Positions 18,876-26,653 of a stretch of 64,000 nt of DNA are shown here, piece after piece. The translations under genes were made by a program, and so were the position numbers. The stretch covers positions 558,001-622,000 of the forward strand of contig NZ_JAMCOJ010000001.1 in the NCBI RefSeq assembly GCF_023476645.1, read 5' to 3'. Each line of letters opens with the position of its first letter. Position 1 is the first letter of the stretch. The stretch is from Cellulophaga sp. 20_2_10 (GTDB lineage: Bacteria > Bacteroidota > Bacteroidia > Flavobacteriales > Flavobacteriaceae). The notes under the pieces are model-generated. The model saw nothing but the letters and a program-made list of their open reading frames with translations, made no database searches and was not told where the DNA came from.

Positions 18876-20128
18876 ATATATTAATAAAATCTGCCAAAAT
18901 ATTTAATAGCACTAACAAAGATATACATCTTAAAACAAAAGATATTTTAGTAATAGATGGTATTATAACTAAAATAGCGGACGCTATAACTCCCGAAAAA
19001 GAAACTAAAGTTATATCTAAAAAGAATCTTTGTGTTTCTATAGGCTGGTTAGATACTAGTGTTTCTTTTGGTGAACCTGGTTTTGAGGAAAGAGAAACTA
19101 TTGCAAACGGCTTAAAAACTGCTGCTAAAGGAGGATTTACAGATATTATATTAAACACCAACACCAACCCTATACCTTACACTAGCTCTACTATTGCATT
19201 TATTAAAGATAAAGCTAAAGAGCAAGTAACAAATTTATACCCACTTGGAGCATTAACGGTTAACAGCGAGACGGTAGATTTAGCTGAGTTGTATGATATG
19301 AAAAATGCTGGTGCTGTGGGTTTTTCAGATTATAAGAAACCTACAAGCAACTCTAACCTTTTAAAAATAGCATTACAATACGCTCAAAATTTTAATGCTT
19401 TAATTTATTCTTTTCCTATGGATACTAAAATCGCAGGAAAAGGGATCGTAAATGAAGGTGTTGTATCTACAGGTTTAGGTTTAAAAGGTATACCTTCTCT
19501 AGCCGAAGAATTACAAATAGCAAGAGACTTATTTATTTTAGAATATACTGGAGGTAAACTACACATACCAACTATTTCTACATCCGGTGCAGTAAAATTA
19601 ATTGCAGAAGCTAAAAAGAAAGGCTTAGATGTTAGTTGTAGTGTTGCTCTACACAACCTATTATATACTGATGAAAAATTAGAAGATTTTGATACTGTTT
19701 ATAAAGTATTACCACCTTTAAGAACCAAAAAAGATGTTACTGCACTTGTAAAAGGTGTTAAAAACGGAACAATAGATTTTGTAACTACAGATCATGCTCC
19801 TTTAGATATTGAACAGAAAAAGATTGAGTTTGATAATGCTGCTTATGGTACTACGGGTTTAGAATCTTCCTTTGGAATTCTAAATTCTATTTTTGATACA
19901 GAAACTGCTGTAGAATTATTAGTTAAAGGAAGAGAGAGATACGGTTTACAAACTCCTGAAATTAAAGAAGGAAATACAGCTTGTTTTACATTGTTTGATA
20001 ATGATACGCTGCACTATGTTACAAAACAAACAAGCATAAGCACAGCTAAAAACTGTATGTTTTATCAAGAAAAGTTAAAAGGACAAGTATTTGGTATTAT
20101 AAATAACACAAAATTAGATATACTATAA
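18872..20128 (+). CDS. dihydroorotase-like protein without metal ligands (probable pseudoenzyme)
   Basis: A 418-residue amidohydrolase-superfamily protein aligned over its whole length with class I dihydroorotase (PyrC). The catalytic site is degraded. The HxH after the first strand is Ser63-x-Ser65 (DTSVSFGEPG instead of DxHVHxREPG). The histidine equivalents near 180 and 234 are Ser and Thr (IYSFPMD; LHIPTIST). DHAPH reads DHAPL (Asp307 kept, last His lost). Asp153 is kept but the adjacent Asp is Tyr. It should not bind the zinc pair. Inactive dihydroorotase homologues are known as structural partners of aspartate transcarbamoylase in some bacteria, so such a role is possible. It is translationally coupled to the BatA-like gene. 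Some databases will simply call it dihydroorotase. Confidence 0.85.
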   Translation: MNILIKSAKIFNSTNKDIHLKTKDILVIDGIITKIADAITPEKETKVISKKNLCVSIGWLDTSVSFGEPGFEERETIANGLKTAAKGGFTDIILNTNTNPIPYTSSTIAFIKDKAKEQVTNLYPLGALTVNSETVDLAELYDMKNAGAVGFSDYKKPTSNSNLLKIALQYAQNFNALIYSFPMDTKIAGKGIVNEGVVSTGLGLKGIPSLAEELQIARDLFILEYTGGKLHIPTISTSGAVKLIAEAKKKGLDVSCSVALHNLLYTDEKLEDFDTVYKVLPPLRTKKDVTALVKGVKNGTIDFVTTDHAPLDIEQKKIEFDNAAYGTTGLESSFGILNSIFDTETAVELLVKGRERYGLQTPEIKEGNTACFTLFDNDTLHYVTKQTSISTAKNCMFYQEKLKGQVFGIINNTKLDIL

Positions 20129-20197
20129 TACATATAGCTGCGTTAAACTAATGGCTAAACGTTAGTCAACTTTTTTAACCAACTAATAAATAAAACT

Positions 20198-20620
20198 ATG
20201 ATTTTTGGAATTACGCTAATACTATTAGGTATTTTAGCAGCACCATCGTTACTACTATCAAAAAAACCAAATGCACAAGAACTTTTAGACAAGATTACAC
20301 CTTACCAAGGATGGATAGGCTTAGGATTTTGTGTTTGGGGTGTAATTAGTATTGTTCAAGCTATTTTTAGAATAGGTTGGTTAACTACTTATCCTATTTA
20401 CTGGATAACTTATATTGCCGTAGCCGTTGTTACTGCTGCCTTAGGTTTTATTTTAGGTTACGGAATGATAAACAAACATTTACTATCTAAAAATGAAGAA
20501 GCCAAAGCAAAAGGAGAAGCTTTACTTGCAAAACTTAGACCCCTACAAGGTAAATTAGGTTTAGCTGCTATTATCTTAGGAATTTGGGCTATAATTTCTA
20601 GCGTATTATTCTTTATGTAA
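20198..20620 (+). CDS. small membrane protein with an internal duplication
   Basis: A 140-residue protein with four hydrophobic segments (about 2-18, 40-58, 65-92, 118-139) and no recognised family. It contains two related halves: [20 protein letters not shown] (about 29-48) and [20 protein letters not shown] (about 106-125) share the pattern LLxK-x-P-xQG-x-GL. The gene stands alone between the dihydroorotase-like gene (69 bases upstream) and a terminator. Function unknown. Confidence 0.75.
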   Translation: MIFGITLILLGILAAPSLLLSKKPNAQELLDKITPYQGWIGLGFCVWGVISIVQAIFRIGWLTTYPIYWITYIAVAVVTAALGFILGYGMINKHLLSKNEEAKAKGEALLAKLRPLQGKLGLAAIILGIWAIISSVLFFM

Positions 20621-20643
20621 TTATAAGCATTTATAAAATTTAA

Positions 20644-20674
20644 AAAGAGGTCTTAAATAGACCTCTTTTTTTTT
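20644..20674 (+). terminator. terminator after the duplicated membrane protein
   Basis: AAAGAGGTCT (20644-20653) and AGACCTCTTT (20659-20668) form a 10-bp stem with a 5-base loop, followed by a T-run. Confidence 0.75.
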
Positions 20675-20705
20675 GCAAAATTTTTACCTTGCACAAAAAA
20701 ATAAA

Positions 20706-21029
20706 ATGAGTGTAAATCCTAAAGGAAAAACGACTGCAATTGTATCTTACCTTACTGGTGTTGGTACCTTAATTGCTATTACGATGAATATGGACGATAA
20801 GCATGAATTTGCTCGTTTTCATATTAGACAAAACTTTGGTCTAAACTTGTTTTTTTTAGGTTTTGCGCTATTCATTAGTCAATGGCTTAATATGTATGCC
20901 TCTATGGGGTTATATATATCTTACATAGTACTTTGGACCTATGGGTTTATTGGTATGTTAAATAACAAAAAACAAGAAATTCCATTTATAGGAAAAGCTT
21001 CTCAAAAATGGTTCACCTTTATTAATTAG
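20706..21029 (+). CDS. small DUF4870-like membrane protein
   Basis: A 107-residue protein starting at the ATG 20706; the frame opens earlier (20673) but without a better start. It has three hydrophobic segments (about 9-27, 43-58, 62-84). The sequence HEFARFHIRQNFGLNLF followed by the membrane segments and the closing PFIGKASQKW resembles the DUF4870/YtjA-like small membrane proteins common in Flavobacteriaceae. The following hydrolase gene begins one base after its stop, so the two are cotranscribed. Function unknown. Confidence 0.75.
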   Translation: MSVNPKGKTTAIVSYLTGVGTLIAITMNMDDKHEFARFHIRQNFGLNLFFLGFALFISQWLNMYASMGLYISYIVLWTYGFIGMLNNKKQEIPFIGKASQKWFTFIN

Positions 21030-21030
21030 T

Positions 21031-21690
21031 ATGACAACTGCACCTTTATCCTTAGAACACATTATACAACCAGCAACTGTACAACAAGATAAAACCCCTG
21101 TTTTATTTATGCTTCACGGTTATGGCAGTAATGAAGAAGACCTTTTCTCTTTTGCTACAGAATTACAAAAAGAGTTATGTATTATTTCTGTACGTGCTCC
21201 CTACCCTATGCAACCTTCTGGCAATGCTTGGTATGCTATTAATTTTGATGAAGAAAAAGGAAAATGGAGTGACGATGAGCAAGCTGCCGAATCTATCCAA
21301 AAAATACTAGCATTTATTGATGAAGCTTGTAGTACGTATCATTTAGATAAAGAAAATGTTACATTATTAGGTTTTAGTCAGGGTGCAATTTTAAGCTATA
21401 CAACAGCTATAGCATATCCAGAAAAAATTAAAAACGTTATTGCTCTTAGTGGTTATATCAACGAAAATTTAATTGATAAATTAAAAACAGATAAAGACCC
21501 AAGCAAATTAAACATATATGCATCTCACGGTAGTGTAGACCAGGTAATACCTGTGAGTTGGGCACAAAAAACACCCGAATACTTAAAAAGTTTAGGTATA
21601 AATTGTACGTATGAAGAATACCCTGTTGGTCACGGAGTAGCACCACAAAACTTTTATTCTTTTAAAGAGTGGTTGTCTAACAAAATATAA
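21031..21690 (+). CDS. carboxylesterase/phospholipase-type alpha/beta hydrolase
   Basis: A 219-residue cytosolic hydrolase of the Abhydrolase_2 family (YpfH/EstA-like carboxylesterases). The oxyanion loop is MLHGYGSNEEDL, the nucleophile Ser116 is in LLGFSQGA, the acid is Asp170 in GSVDQVIP, and the base is His201 in VGHGV. Members cleave short-chain acyl esters or lysophospholipids. It is coupled to the small membrane protein upstream (one base between stop and start) and closed by a terminator. No signal peptide. The real substrate is unknown. Confidence 0.88.
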   Translation: MTTAPLSLEHIIQPATVQQDKTPVLFMLHGYGSNEEDLFSFATELQKELCIISVRAPYPMQPSGNAWYAINFDEEKGKWSDDEQAAESIQKILAFIDEACSTYHLDKENVTLLGFSQGAILSYTTAIAYPEKIKNVIALSGYINENLIDKLKTDKDPSKLNIYASHGSVDQVIPVSWAQKTPEYLKSLGINCTYEEYPVGHGVAPQNFYSFKEWLSNKI

Positions 21691-21709
21691 ACACAACAAT
21701 TTACTAAAT

Positions 21710-21749
21710 AAAAGAAAAGCCCTGAATTTACATTCAGAGCTTTTCTTTT
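21710..21749 (+). terminator. bidirectional terminator between converging genes
   Basis: AAAAGAAAAGC (21710-21720) pairs with GCTTTTCTTTT (21739-21749), with an inner CTGAAT/ATTCAG arm. It serves the hydrolase gene and the gene ending at 21771. Confidence 0.7.
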
Positions 21750-21770
21750 GGCCTTAAAATAGACTATTAC

Positions 21771-22283
21771 TTAATCTCTTCTATATAAAAGATGATCCAT
21801 CATTGTAAAATCTACACCTAAATCGTCTTTAAGGTTATATTTTATAAGAAGTTCTCCCCAATATTTTCCATCAGAAAAATCTGCTAAAATCCACTTATGG
21901 TTTAAGACTTTAATTTTATTAATTTTAAAATCTCCTTCCATACCTTCATAAGGCACTAATGGGTTATCTCCTTTAGTTTCGTTTGTTTCTATTAATTTAT
22001 CTGCAATATATCTAGCAGGTTTGTCTATATCTAAATGATCAAAATAAGATAAAGCGTCATCATTATTTTCCAATAAAAAATACTTTAGATCTAATATATT
22101 TATTGCTGTTGTTTGTAAAGAATCTTCAAGCTTAGTATTACTCGCTTCAAGGTTTTCAATCTTAGCCTTTAATTTTCCAAATTTAGTATTGGTCGCTTCA
22201 ATCATATTATTTGCACTTACAAATTGGTAAAGTGCTATTAACGCAGCAAAAATAAATAGGTACAGATATAAATACTTTTTCAT
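21771..22283 (-). CDS. membrane-anchored coiled-coil hypothetical protein
   Basis: A 170-residue protein with one N-terminal membrane helix (about 4-24), a coiled-coil stretch (about 30-65, NTKFGKLKAKIENLEASNTKLEDSL), and a C-terminal globular part (about 90-170, FKINKIKVLNHKWILADFSDGKYWGELLIKYNL). The last part resembles proteins of the same length seen near MBL hydrolase genes in Flavobacteriaceae, but I cannot name a family. It would face the periplasm. It follows the PhnP-like gene by 11 bases in the same direction, so the two are an operon. Confidence 0.75.
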   Translation of the reverse strand: MKKYLYLYLFIFAALIALYQFVSANNMIEATNTKFGKLKAKIENLEASNTKLEDSLQTTAINILDLKYFLLENNDDALSYFDHLDIDKPARYIADKLIETNETKGDNPLVPYEGMEGDFKINKIKVLNHKWILADFSDGKYWGELLIKYNLKDDLGVDFTMMDHLLYRRD

Positions 22284-22294
22284 TATATATAATT

Positions 22295-23062
22295 CTAAAT
22301 GTTTATGGTTAAATTATCGTAGGCCAAATGTACATTTTTTGGCAATATTTTTTCTACTTCTTCATGAAAACCTAATAAATGACTTATATGAGTAAGATAA
22401 GCTGTCTCTGGTTGTACCTCTTTAATAAAATCTAAAGCCTCTTCTAAATTAAAATGAGAATGATGTGCTTCTATACGCAATGCATTAACAACTAATATTT
22501 TTACACCTGTTAACTTAGCTATCTCTTCTTTAGAAATACTTTTAACATCAGTTAGGTACACAAAATCATCAATTCTAAAGCCAAAAACTTCTAATCTATT
22601 GTGCAATACTTTAAGAGGTATTGCAACTTTATTACCTAATTTAAAAGGTGTGTTCTCTTTAATTTCGTTAATGGTGACAGCTGGCGCACCTGGATATCTG
22701 TTTTCATCAGCAAATATATAAGCAAAACGTCTTTTTAGAGCAGCTATTACTTGTTTGTCTGCATATACTGGTATGTCTCCTTGTCTAAAGAAAAAGGGTC
22801 TAATATCATCTAAACCCGCGGTATGGTCAGAGTGTTCATGTGTAAATAAAACACCACTTAAATTAGGTATAGGGTTTTGCAATAACTGCTGCCTAAAATC
22901 TGGTCCACAATCTATTATGTAGTTATAATTATCCCAAGAAAGTAGAACAGATACTCTAAGTCTTTTGTCTTTGGGGTCTTTACTTAGACATACAGGATGT
23001 TTGCTACCTATTACTGGTATTCCTTGAGATGTACCTGTGCCCAAAAATGTGATTTTTAACAA
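22295..23062 (-). CDS. PhnP-like MBL-fold metallo-hydrolase
   Basis: A metallo-beta-lactamase-fold hydrolase (255 residues from the TTG at 23062). The metal motif is THEHSDHTAGLDDIRP (HxHxDH), with the later ligand histidines in THISHLLG. The opening ITFLGTGTSQGIPVIG is typical of the PhnP-like phosphoribosyl cyclic phosphodiesterase group, but no phn genes are nearby, so the substrate is open. The start is unusual. There is no ATG. The frame can begin at TTG 23080, but that codon lies inside a -7 element (TAAATTTG), so the next TTG at 23062, preceded by AAGG five bases away, is taken. Confidence 0.85.
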   Translation of the reverse strand: MLKITFLGTGTSQGIPVIGSKHPVCLSKDPKDKRLRVSVLLSWDNYNYIIDCGPDFRQQLLQNPIPNLSGVLFTHEHSDHTAGLDDIRPFFFRQGDIPVYADKQVIAALKRRFAYIFADENRYPGAPAVTINEIKENTPFKLGNKVAIPLKVLHNRLEVFGFRIDDFVYLTDVKSISKEEIAKLTGVKILVVNALRIEAHHSHFNLEEALDFIKEVQPETAYLTHISHLLGFHEEVEKILPKNVHLAYDNLTINI

Positions 23063-23077
23063 TTCAGCCTTTTTTAT

Positions 23078-23085
23078 CAAATTTA
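23078..23085 (-). promoter_or_regulatory. -7 element of the PhnP-like gene
   Basis: The minus strand reads TAAATTTG, a full match to TAnnTTTG. Transcription would begin near 23071, about nine bases before the TTG start at 23062. It lies back to back with the promoter of the divergent gene. Confidence 0.5.
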
Positions 23086-23119
23086 TAACATATTTATTTA
23101 ATAGATAAATCTATCTTGT

Positions 23120-23127
23120 TAACTTTG
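23120..23127 (+). promoter_or_regulatory. -7 element of the conserved cytosolic gene at 23152
   Basis: TAACTTTG is a full match to TAnnTTTG, 24 bases before the ATG at 23152. It overlaps the TTG at 23125-23127 and excludes an upstream start there. Confidence 0.5.
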
Positions 23128-23151
23128 TATACCGTAAAAAACAAACAAAGA

Positions 23152-24597
23152 ATGTCATCAGTCTTAAAAAAAGATTTTGCTTTTGAGAATATACCTTCAA
23201 CAAAGGCCAAAACCCTGAGAATAAATTTAAATCCTGATATCTACGGTACTTTTGCCGAAATTGGTGCCGGACAAGAGACTGCTAGACACTTTTTTAGATC
23301 TGGTGGCGCATCTGGAACCATTGCCAAAGCAATGAGTGCTTACGATAAGGATTTTAGCGATGCCATATACGGTGTAGAAACCGATGGTAGATATGTTACT
23401 CAAGCTCGTTTAAAAACGATGCTTTCTCATGAAATGGGACTTATGGAAGAACGTATTAGTAGAGAAAAGCACCCTGAACGTTTATTTTTCTCTTACGCAA
23501 ATACTGTTGCAACTATAGATTTTGCAAAAAAATACAAAGGTCATGGATGGATTGGAATACGTTTTCAGTTAGATCCAGATCAAAAAGAATTTGATGAGAT
23601 TATCATGCACATTCGTTTTAAACAAAACGAAGCAAGATTACAGCAAGAAACTTTAGGTCTTTTAGGTGTTAACCTTATTTATGGTGCTTTTTACAAATAC
23701 CATAAACCTCGTAAATTACTTAAATATTTATATGACCATATAGATAAGGATACGGTAGAGATTGATATGATTAATTTTTCTGGTCCTAATTTTGAAAAAG
23801 TAGACAACAGACTAATTAGCCTACAGTTAATTAAGAATGATATGACCGATGCGGTTATGTTTGGGCCTGATGGTAACAACCTTTTACCTGCTGCTGTTTT
23901 ATACAAAAAAAATATACTTGCATTACGTGGTAGTTATAGACCCGTAACTAAAGTAAATATGGATATGTTTGAAAAGTCTCATAATATTTTTATGAATGAG
24001 CAAACAGTAAATCCAGATAAAACCATTGTAATTTTTGAAATTACCTTAGCAAACTTAAAGGCAAGCGGAGAGATAGATGAACAAGATTTTATGGATAGAG
24101 CAGAACTACTTTGTTCGCTTGGCCATACTGTAATGATTTCTAAATTTCAAGAATACTTTAGACTAGTAGAATACTTTAGTAATTATACAAAAGCCAAGAT
24201 TGGTTTAACAATGGGAGTTAATAACCTTGTAGAGGTTTTTGATGAAAAATATTACAGACACTTAAGTGGTGGTATACTAGAAGCTTTTGGTAAGTTATTC
24301 TTTAAAGATTTAAAGGTGTATTTATACCCTATGAAAAATGAAGAAACTGGGCAAATAATGACTAGTAACAATGTTAAAGTACACCCTAGGATGAAAGAGC
24401 TTTATAAGTTCTTTAAATACAACGGTAAAGTAATGGACATTTTTGATTACGATCCAGAGATACTACATATATTCTCTAGAGATGTACTTAAAAAAATTAC
24501 AAACGGAGAAAAAGGATGGGAAAAGATGTTGCCAGAAGGTATTTCCGAAATAATTAAACGTAAAGAATTGTTTACCAGAAAAGAAAGTAAAAAATAA
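23152..24597 (+). CDS. conserved cytosolic protein of unknown function (481 aa)
   Basis: Start at the ATG 23152 (MSSVLKKDFAFENIPS); a longer frame would start inside the promoter. The protein has no signal peptide and no membrane helix. Recognisable conserved stretches are NPDIYGTFAEIGAGQETAR, FRSGGASGTIAKAMSAYDK, FSYANTVATIDFAKK, GPDGNNLLPA and LSGGILEAFGKLF. I know this as a widespread bacterial family that databases sometimes label TonB-dependent receptor or nicotinate-nucleotide adenylyltransferase; nothing in the sequence supports an outer-membrane barrel. The glycine-rich AEIGAGQETAR could be a nucleotide or cofactor loop. It is transcribed alone and ends at a terminator. Confidence 0.8.
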   Translation: MSSVLKKDFAFENIPSTKAKTLRINLNPDIYGTFAEIGAGQETARHFFRSGGASGTIAKAMSAYDKDFSDAIYGVETDGRYVTQARLKTMLSHEMGLMEERISREKHPERLFFSYANTVATIDFAKKYKGHGWIGIRFQLDPDQKEFDEIIMHIRFKQNEARLQQETLGLLGVNLIYGAFYKYHKPRKLLKYLYDHIDKDTVEIDMINFSGPNFEKVDNRLISLQLIKNDMTDAVMFGPDGNNLLPAAVLYKKNILALRGSYRPVTKVNMDMFEKSHNIFMNEQTVNPDKTIVIFEITLANLKASGEIDEQDFMDRAELLCSLGHTVMISKFQEYFRLVEYFSNYTKAKIGLTMGVNNLVEVFDEKYYRHLSGGILEAFGKLFFKDLKVYLYPMKNEETGQIMTSNNVKVHPRMKELYKFFKYNGKVMDIFDYDPEILHIFSRDVLKKITNGEKGWEKMLPEGISEIIKRKELFTRKESKK

Positions 24598-24600
24598 TTA

Positions 24601-24633
24601 AAAAAGCCGCAGTATAAAACTGCGGCTTTTTTT
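24601..24633 (+). terminator. bidirectional terminator before bcp
   Basis: AAAAAGCCGCAG (24601-24612) and CTGCGGCTTTTT (24620-24631) form a GC-rich stem with a 7-base loop, flanked by A and T runs. It lies between converging genes. Confidence 0.8.
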
Positions 24634-24637
24634 GCTT

Positions 24638-25090
24638 TTATTCTAATATTTGTGCCGCATGGTCTTTTGTCTTAACCTTGTCTATGACCTTAGTTACAAC
24701 ACCCGCTTCATCTATAAGGAATGTTTTTCTATGAATACCATCGTAGACTTTACCCATAAACTTTTTAGTTCCCCAAACACCAAAAATATTTAAAATAGTA
24801 TGGTCCTCATCTGCTAGTAATGGAAAAGGAAACTCGTACTTATTTTTAAAATTAGATTGTCTCTTTTCTGAATCTGCACTTACTCCTAAAAGCTCATAGC
24901 CTTCTGCTTGCAATTCTTTATAATTGTCTCTTAAATTACAAGCTTCTGCCGTACATCCTGGTGTACTTGCTTTTGGATAAAAAAATACAATTAACTTTTT
25001 ACCTTTATAATCTGCCAAGCTAACGGCGTTACCATCTTGATCTTTTGATGTAAAATCTGCTACTTTGTCTCCTACTTTTAAAGTATTCAT
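24638..25090 (-). CDS. bcp: thioredoxin-dependent thiol peroxidase (Bcp/PrxQ)
   Basis: A 150-residue peroxiredoxin of the Bcp/PrxQ group. The active-site segment is ASTPGCTAEACNLRD, with the peroxidatic Cys46 and the resolving Cys51 five residues later, the E. coli Bcp arrangement. It reduces hydroperoxides with electrons from thioredoxin in the cytoplasm. It is divergent from nth, with 52 bases between the start codons, and closed by a shared terminator. Confidence 0.93.
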   Translation of the reverse strand: MNTLKVGDKVADFTSKDQDGNAVSLADYKGKKLIVFFYPKASTPGCTAEACNLRDNYKELQAEGYELLGVSADSEKRQSNFKNKYEFPFPLLADEDHTILNIFGVWGTKKFMGKVYDGIHRKTFLIDEAGVVTKVIDKVKTKDHAAQILE

Positions 25091-25142
25091 AAGTAATTTA
25101 ATTAAATTCGTTTATTCTAATTTTTAGTAAAGCTAATCAAAA

Positions 25143-25805
25143 ATGACGAAGGCAGAAAAAGTAACGTTTACAATAAACACTCTAAAAGAGCTGTACCCAT
25201 CTATACCAGTTCCGTTAGACCATAAAGATCCTTACACGCTATTAATAGCGGTATTACTATCTGCACAAAGTACAGATGTTGGGGTAAACAAAATTACGCC
25301 TCTTTTGTTTAAAAAAGCAGATAACCCATACGACATGGTAAAGTTAACTGTAGAAGAAATTAGAGAAATTATTAGACCCGTAGGCTTATCACCTATGAAA
25401 GCCAAAGGAATACACGGTTTATCGCAAATGCTAATAGATGAGCATAACGGTATTGTACCACAAGATTTAGAATCTCTAGAAAAATTTCCTGCAGTAGGCC
25501 ACAAAACTGCAAGTGTTGTAATATCACAAGCATTTGGTATACCTGCTTTTCCAGTAGATACACACATACATAGACTTATGTATAGATGGGGTTTTACAAA
25601 CGGTAAAAATGTAGTGCAAACAGAGAAAGATGCAAAAAGATTGTTTCCCAAAGAGCTATGGAACGATCTGCATTTGCAAATAATTTGGTACGGAAGAGAA
25701 TACTCGCCCGCAAGAGGCTGGAATTTAGAAAATGATATAATTACCAAAACTATTGGCAGGAAAACTGTAATTGAAGCGTATTATAAAACAAAAAAGAGCC
25801 ATTAA
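25143..25805 (+). CDS. nth: endonuclease III-type DNA glycosylase lacking the Fe-S cluster
   Basis: A 220-residue HhH-GPD DNA glycosylase/AP lyase. The helix-hairpin-helix LEKFPAVGHKTASVV carries the catalytic Lys121, and Asp139 is in FPVDTHIHRL; both align with the catalytic pair of E. coli Nth. It would remove oxidised pyrimidines. The C-terminus (REYSPARGWNLENDIITKTIG...) lacks all four cysteines (C-x6-C-x2-C-x5-C) that bind the 4Fe-4S cluster in most Nth proteins. The first position is Ser in YSPARG. This looks like a stable form without the cluster rather than a truncation, since both ends are complete. Confidence 0.92.
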   Translation: MTKAEKVTFTINTLKELYPSIPVPLDHKDPYTLLIAVLLSAQSTDVGVNKITPLLFKKADNPYDMVKLTVEEIREIIRPVGLSPMKAKGIHGLSQMLIDEHNGIVPQDLESLEKFPAVGHKTASVVISQAFGIPAFPVDTHIHRLMYRWGFTNGKNVVQTEKDAKRLFPKELWNDLHLQIIWYGREYSPARGWNLENDIITKTIGRKTVIEAYYKTKKSH

Positions 25806-25820
25806 GGCTCTTTCTTTTTT
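25793..25820 (+). terminator. terminator after nth
   Basis: AAAGAGCC (25793-25800) and GGCTCTTT (25806-25813) form an 8-bp stem around the nth stop codon, followed by CTTTTTT. Confidence 0.7.
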
Positions 25821-25962
25821 AGTTTAAAATGTTTTCAAATTGCATTTCCTTGTAATTAATCACATTCAACGATTTAGAATAGTTCATAATAAATTGAACT
25901 GTACTTGCTGATGTTGTCATTCTACAAGAGTTGTTTTGTTGTTTAGAGTAAATTTTTTCCAT
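25819..25962 (-). CDS. 47-residue conserved small protein behind the sigma factor gene
   Basis: A 47-codon frame from ATG 25962 to TAA 25821-25819. The core MTTSASTVQFIMNYSKSL resembles very small Flavobacteriaceae proteins with an MTxSAxTxQFIxNYSKSL pattern that I recall as recurring in this family; this is from memory, not from a search. The N-terminus is MEKIYSKQQNNS. There is no signal peptide or membrane helix. It lies 71 bases downstream of the ECF sigma factor gene on the same strand, so the two are probably cotranscribed. Function unknown; a regulatory partner is possible but unproven. Confidence 0.7.
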   Translation of the reverse strand: MEKIYSKQQNNSCRMTTSASTVQFIMNYSKSLNVINYKEMQFENILN

Positions 25963-25968
25963 ATAAAA

Positions 25969-26000
25969 TAGTATTGTTATAGTAAGATAACGGTACTATT
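25969..26000. repeat. inverted repeat between the sigma factor gene and the small gene
   Basis: ATAGTA-x2-GTTAT and ATAAC-x2-TACTAT are separated by about six bases, giving a hairpin of 6 and 5 bp with an internal mismatch. It lies in the intercistronic gap, just before the start codon of the small gene, and could be a stability or processing hairpin. Confidence 0.35.
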
Positions 26001-26033
26001 TTAGAAATATTATACTTTAAGGTTAAAAACCTA

Positions 26034-26615
26034 TTAATTCGTTAAAACGATATTATGTTTTTCTATTATTTTTCTCATGTTAATTAAAGCGTATCTCATT
26101 CTTCCTAATGCAGTGTTAATGCTAACTCCTGTATTTTCAGAGATTTCTTTAAAGCTCATATCCTTGTAGATACGCATTAATAAAACTTCTTTTTGATCTT
26201 CTGGCAATTCTTCAATAAGAACTTTAAGATCAGAATCGATCTGATTTTTTATCAATTGCTTTTCTGCGTTTAACTTATCATCACTTATTACAGAAAAAAT
26301 ATTAAAATCATCGCTGCCTTCAAACATCGGCATGCGCTTGTTTTTTCTAAAGTGATCTATAATTAAGTTGTGTGCAATTCTCATTACCCACGGTAAAAAT
26401 TTACCTTCTTCACTATAAGAACCCTTTTTTAAAGTTTTTATAACCTTAATAAATGTATCTTGAAATATATCCTCAGTAATGTCTCTATCTAAAACTTTAG
26501 AGTAAATAAAACTACTAATTCTTTGGTTGTGTCTATTTATTAATACTTCTAGAGATTTTTCGTCTCCGTTAATATATTTTTTTACTAATACTGAGTCTTC
26601 AATTTGTAGATCCAT
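26034..26615 (-). CDS. ECF-type RNA polymerase sigma factor
   Basis: A 193-residue sigma-70 family protein with only regions 2 and 4. Region 2 shows TEDIFQDTFIKVIKTL and then LPWVMRIAHNLIIDHFRKNKR. Region 4 shows LPEDQKEVLLMRIYKDMSFKEIS and the recognition helix VSINTALGRMRYAL. It would direct RNA polymerase to a set of promoters, commonly stress or envelope functions. No membrane anti-sigma factor gene is next to it, unlike the usual FecI/FecR pair. The 47-residue small gene follows. A 15-base palindrome lies about 40 bases upstream. Confidence 0.9.
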   Translation of the reverse strand: MDLQIEDSVLVKKYINGDEKSLEVLINRHNQRISSFIYSKVLDRDITEDIFQDTFIKVIKTLKKGSYSEEGKFLPWVMRIAHNLIIDHFRKNKRMPMFEGSDDFNIFSVISDDKLNAEKQLIKNQIDSDLKVLIEELPEDQKEVLLMRIYKDMSFKEISENTGVSINTALGRMRYALINMRKIIEKHNIVLTN

Positions 26616-26653
26616 TTCGAGTTACTTTTTTGGTTATTTAATGCGTACCCCTT

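Noticed and set aside
18872-20128. active dihydroorotase (pyrC)
   Set aside because: The metal-binding histidines are replaced, so the usual activity is not expected and the symbol pyrC is not given.
23116-23151. upstream TTG start for the 481-residue cytosolic protein
   Set aside because: The codons fall on the TAACTTTG promoter element; the ATG at 23152 is the start.
25232-25747. 171-residue frame antisense to nth
   Set aside because: It lies wholly inside nth on the other strand with no start context; nth is complete and well supported.
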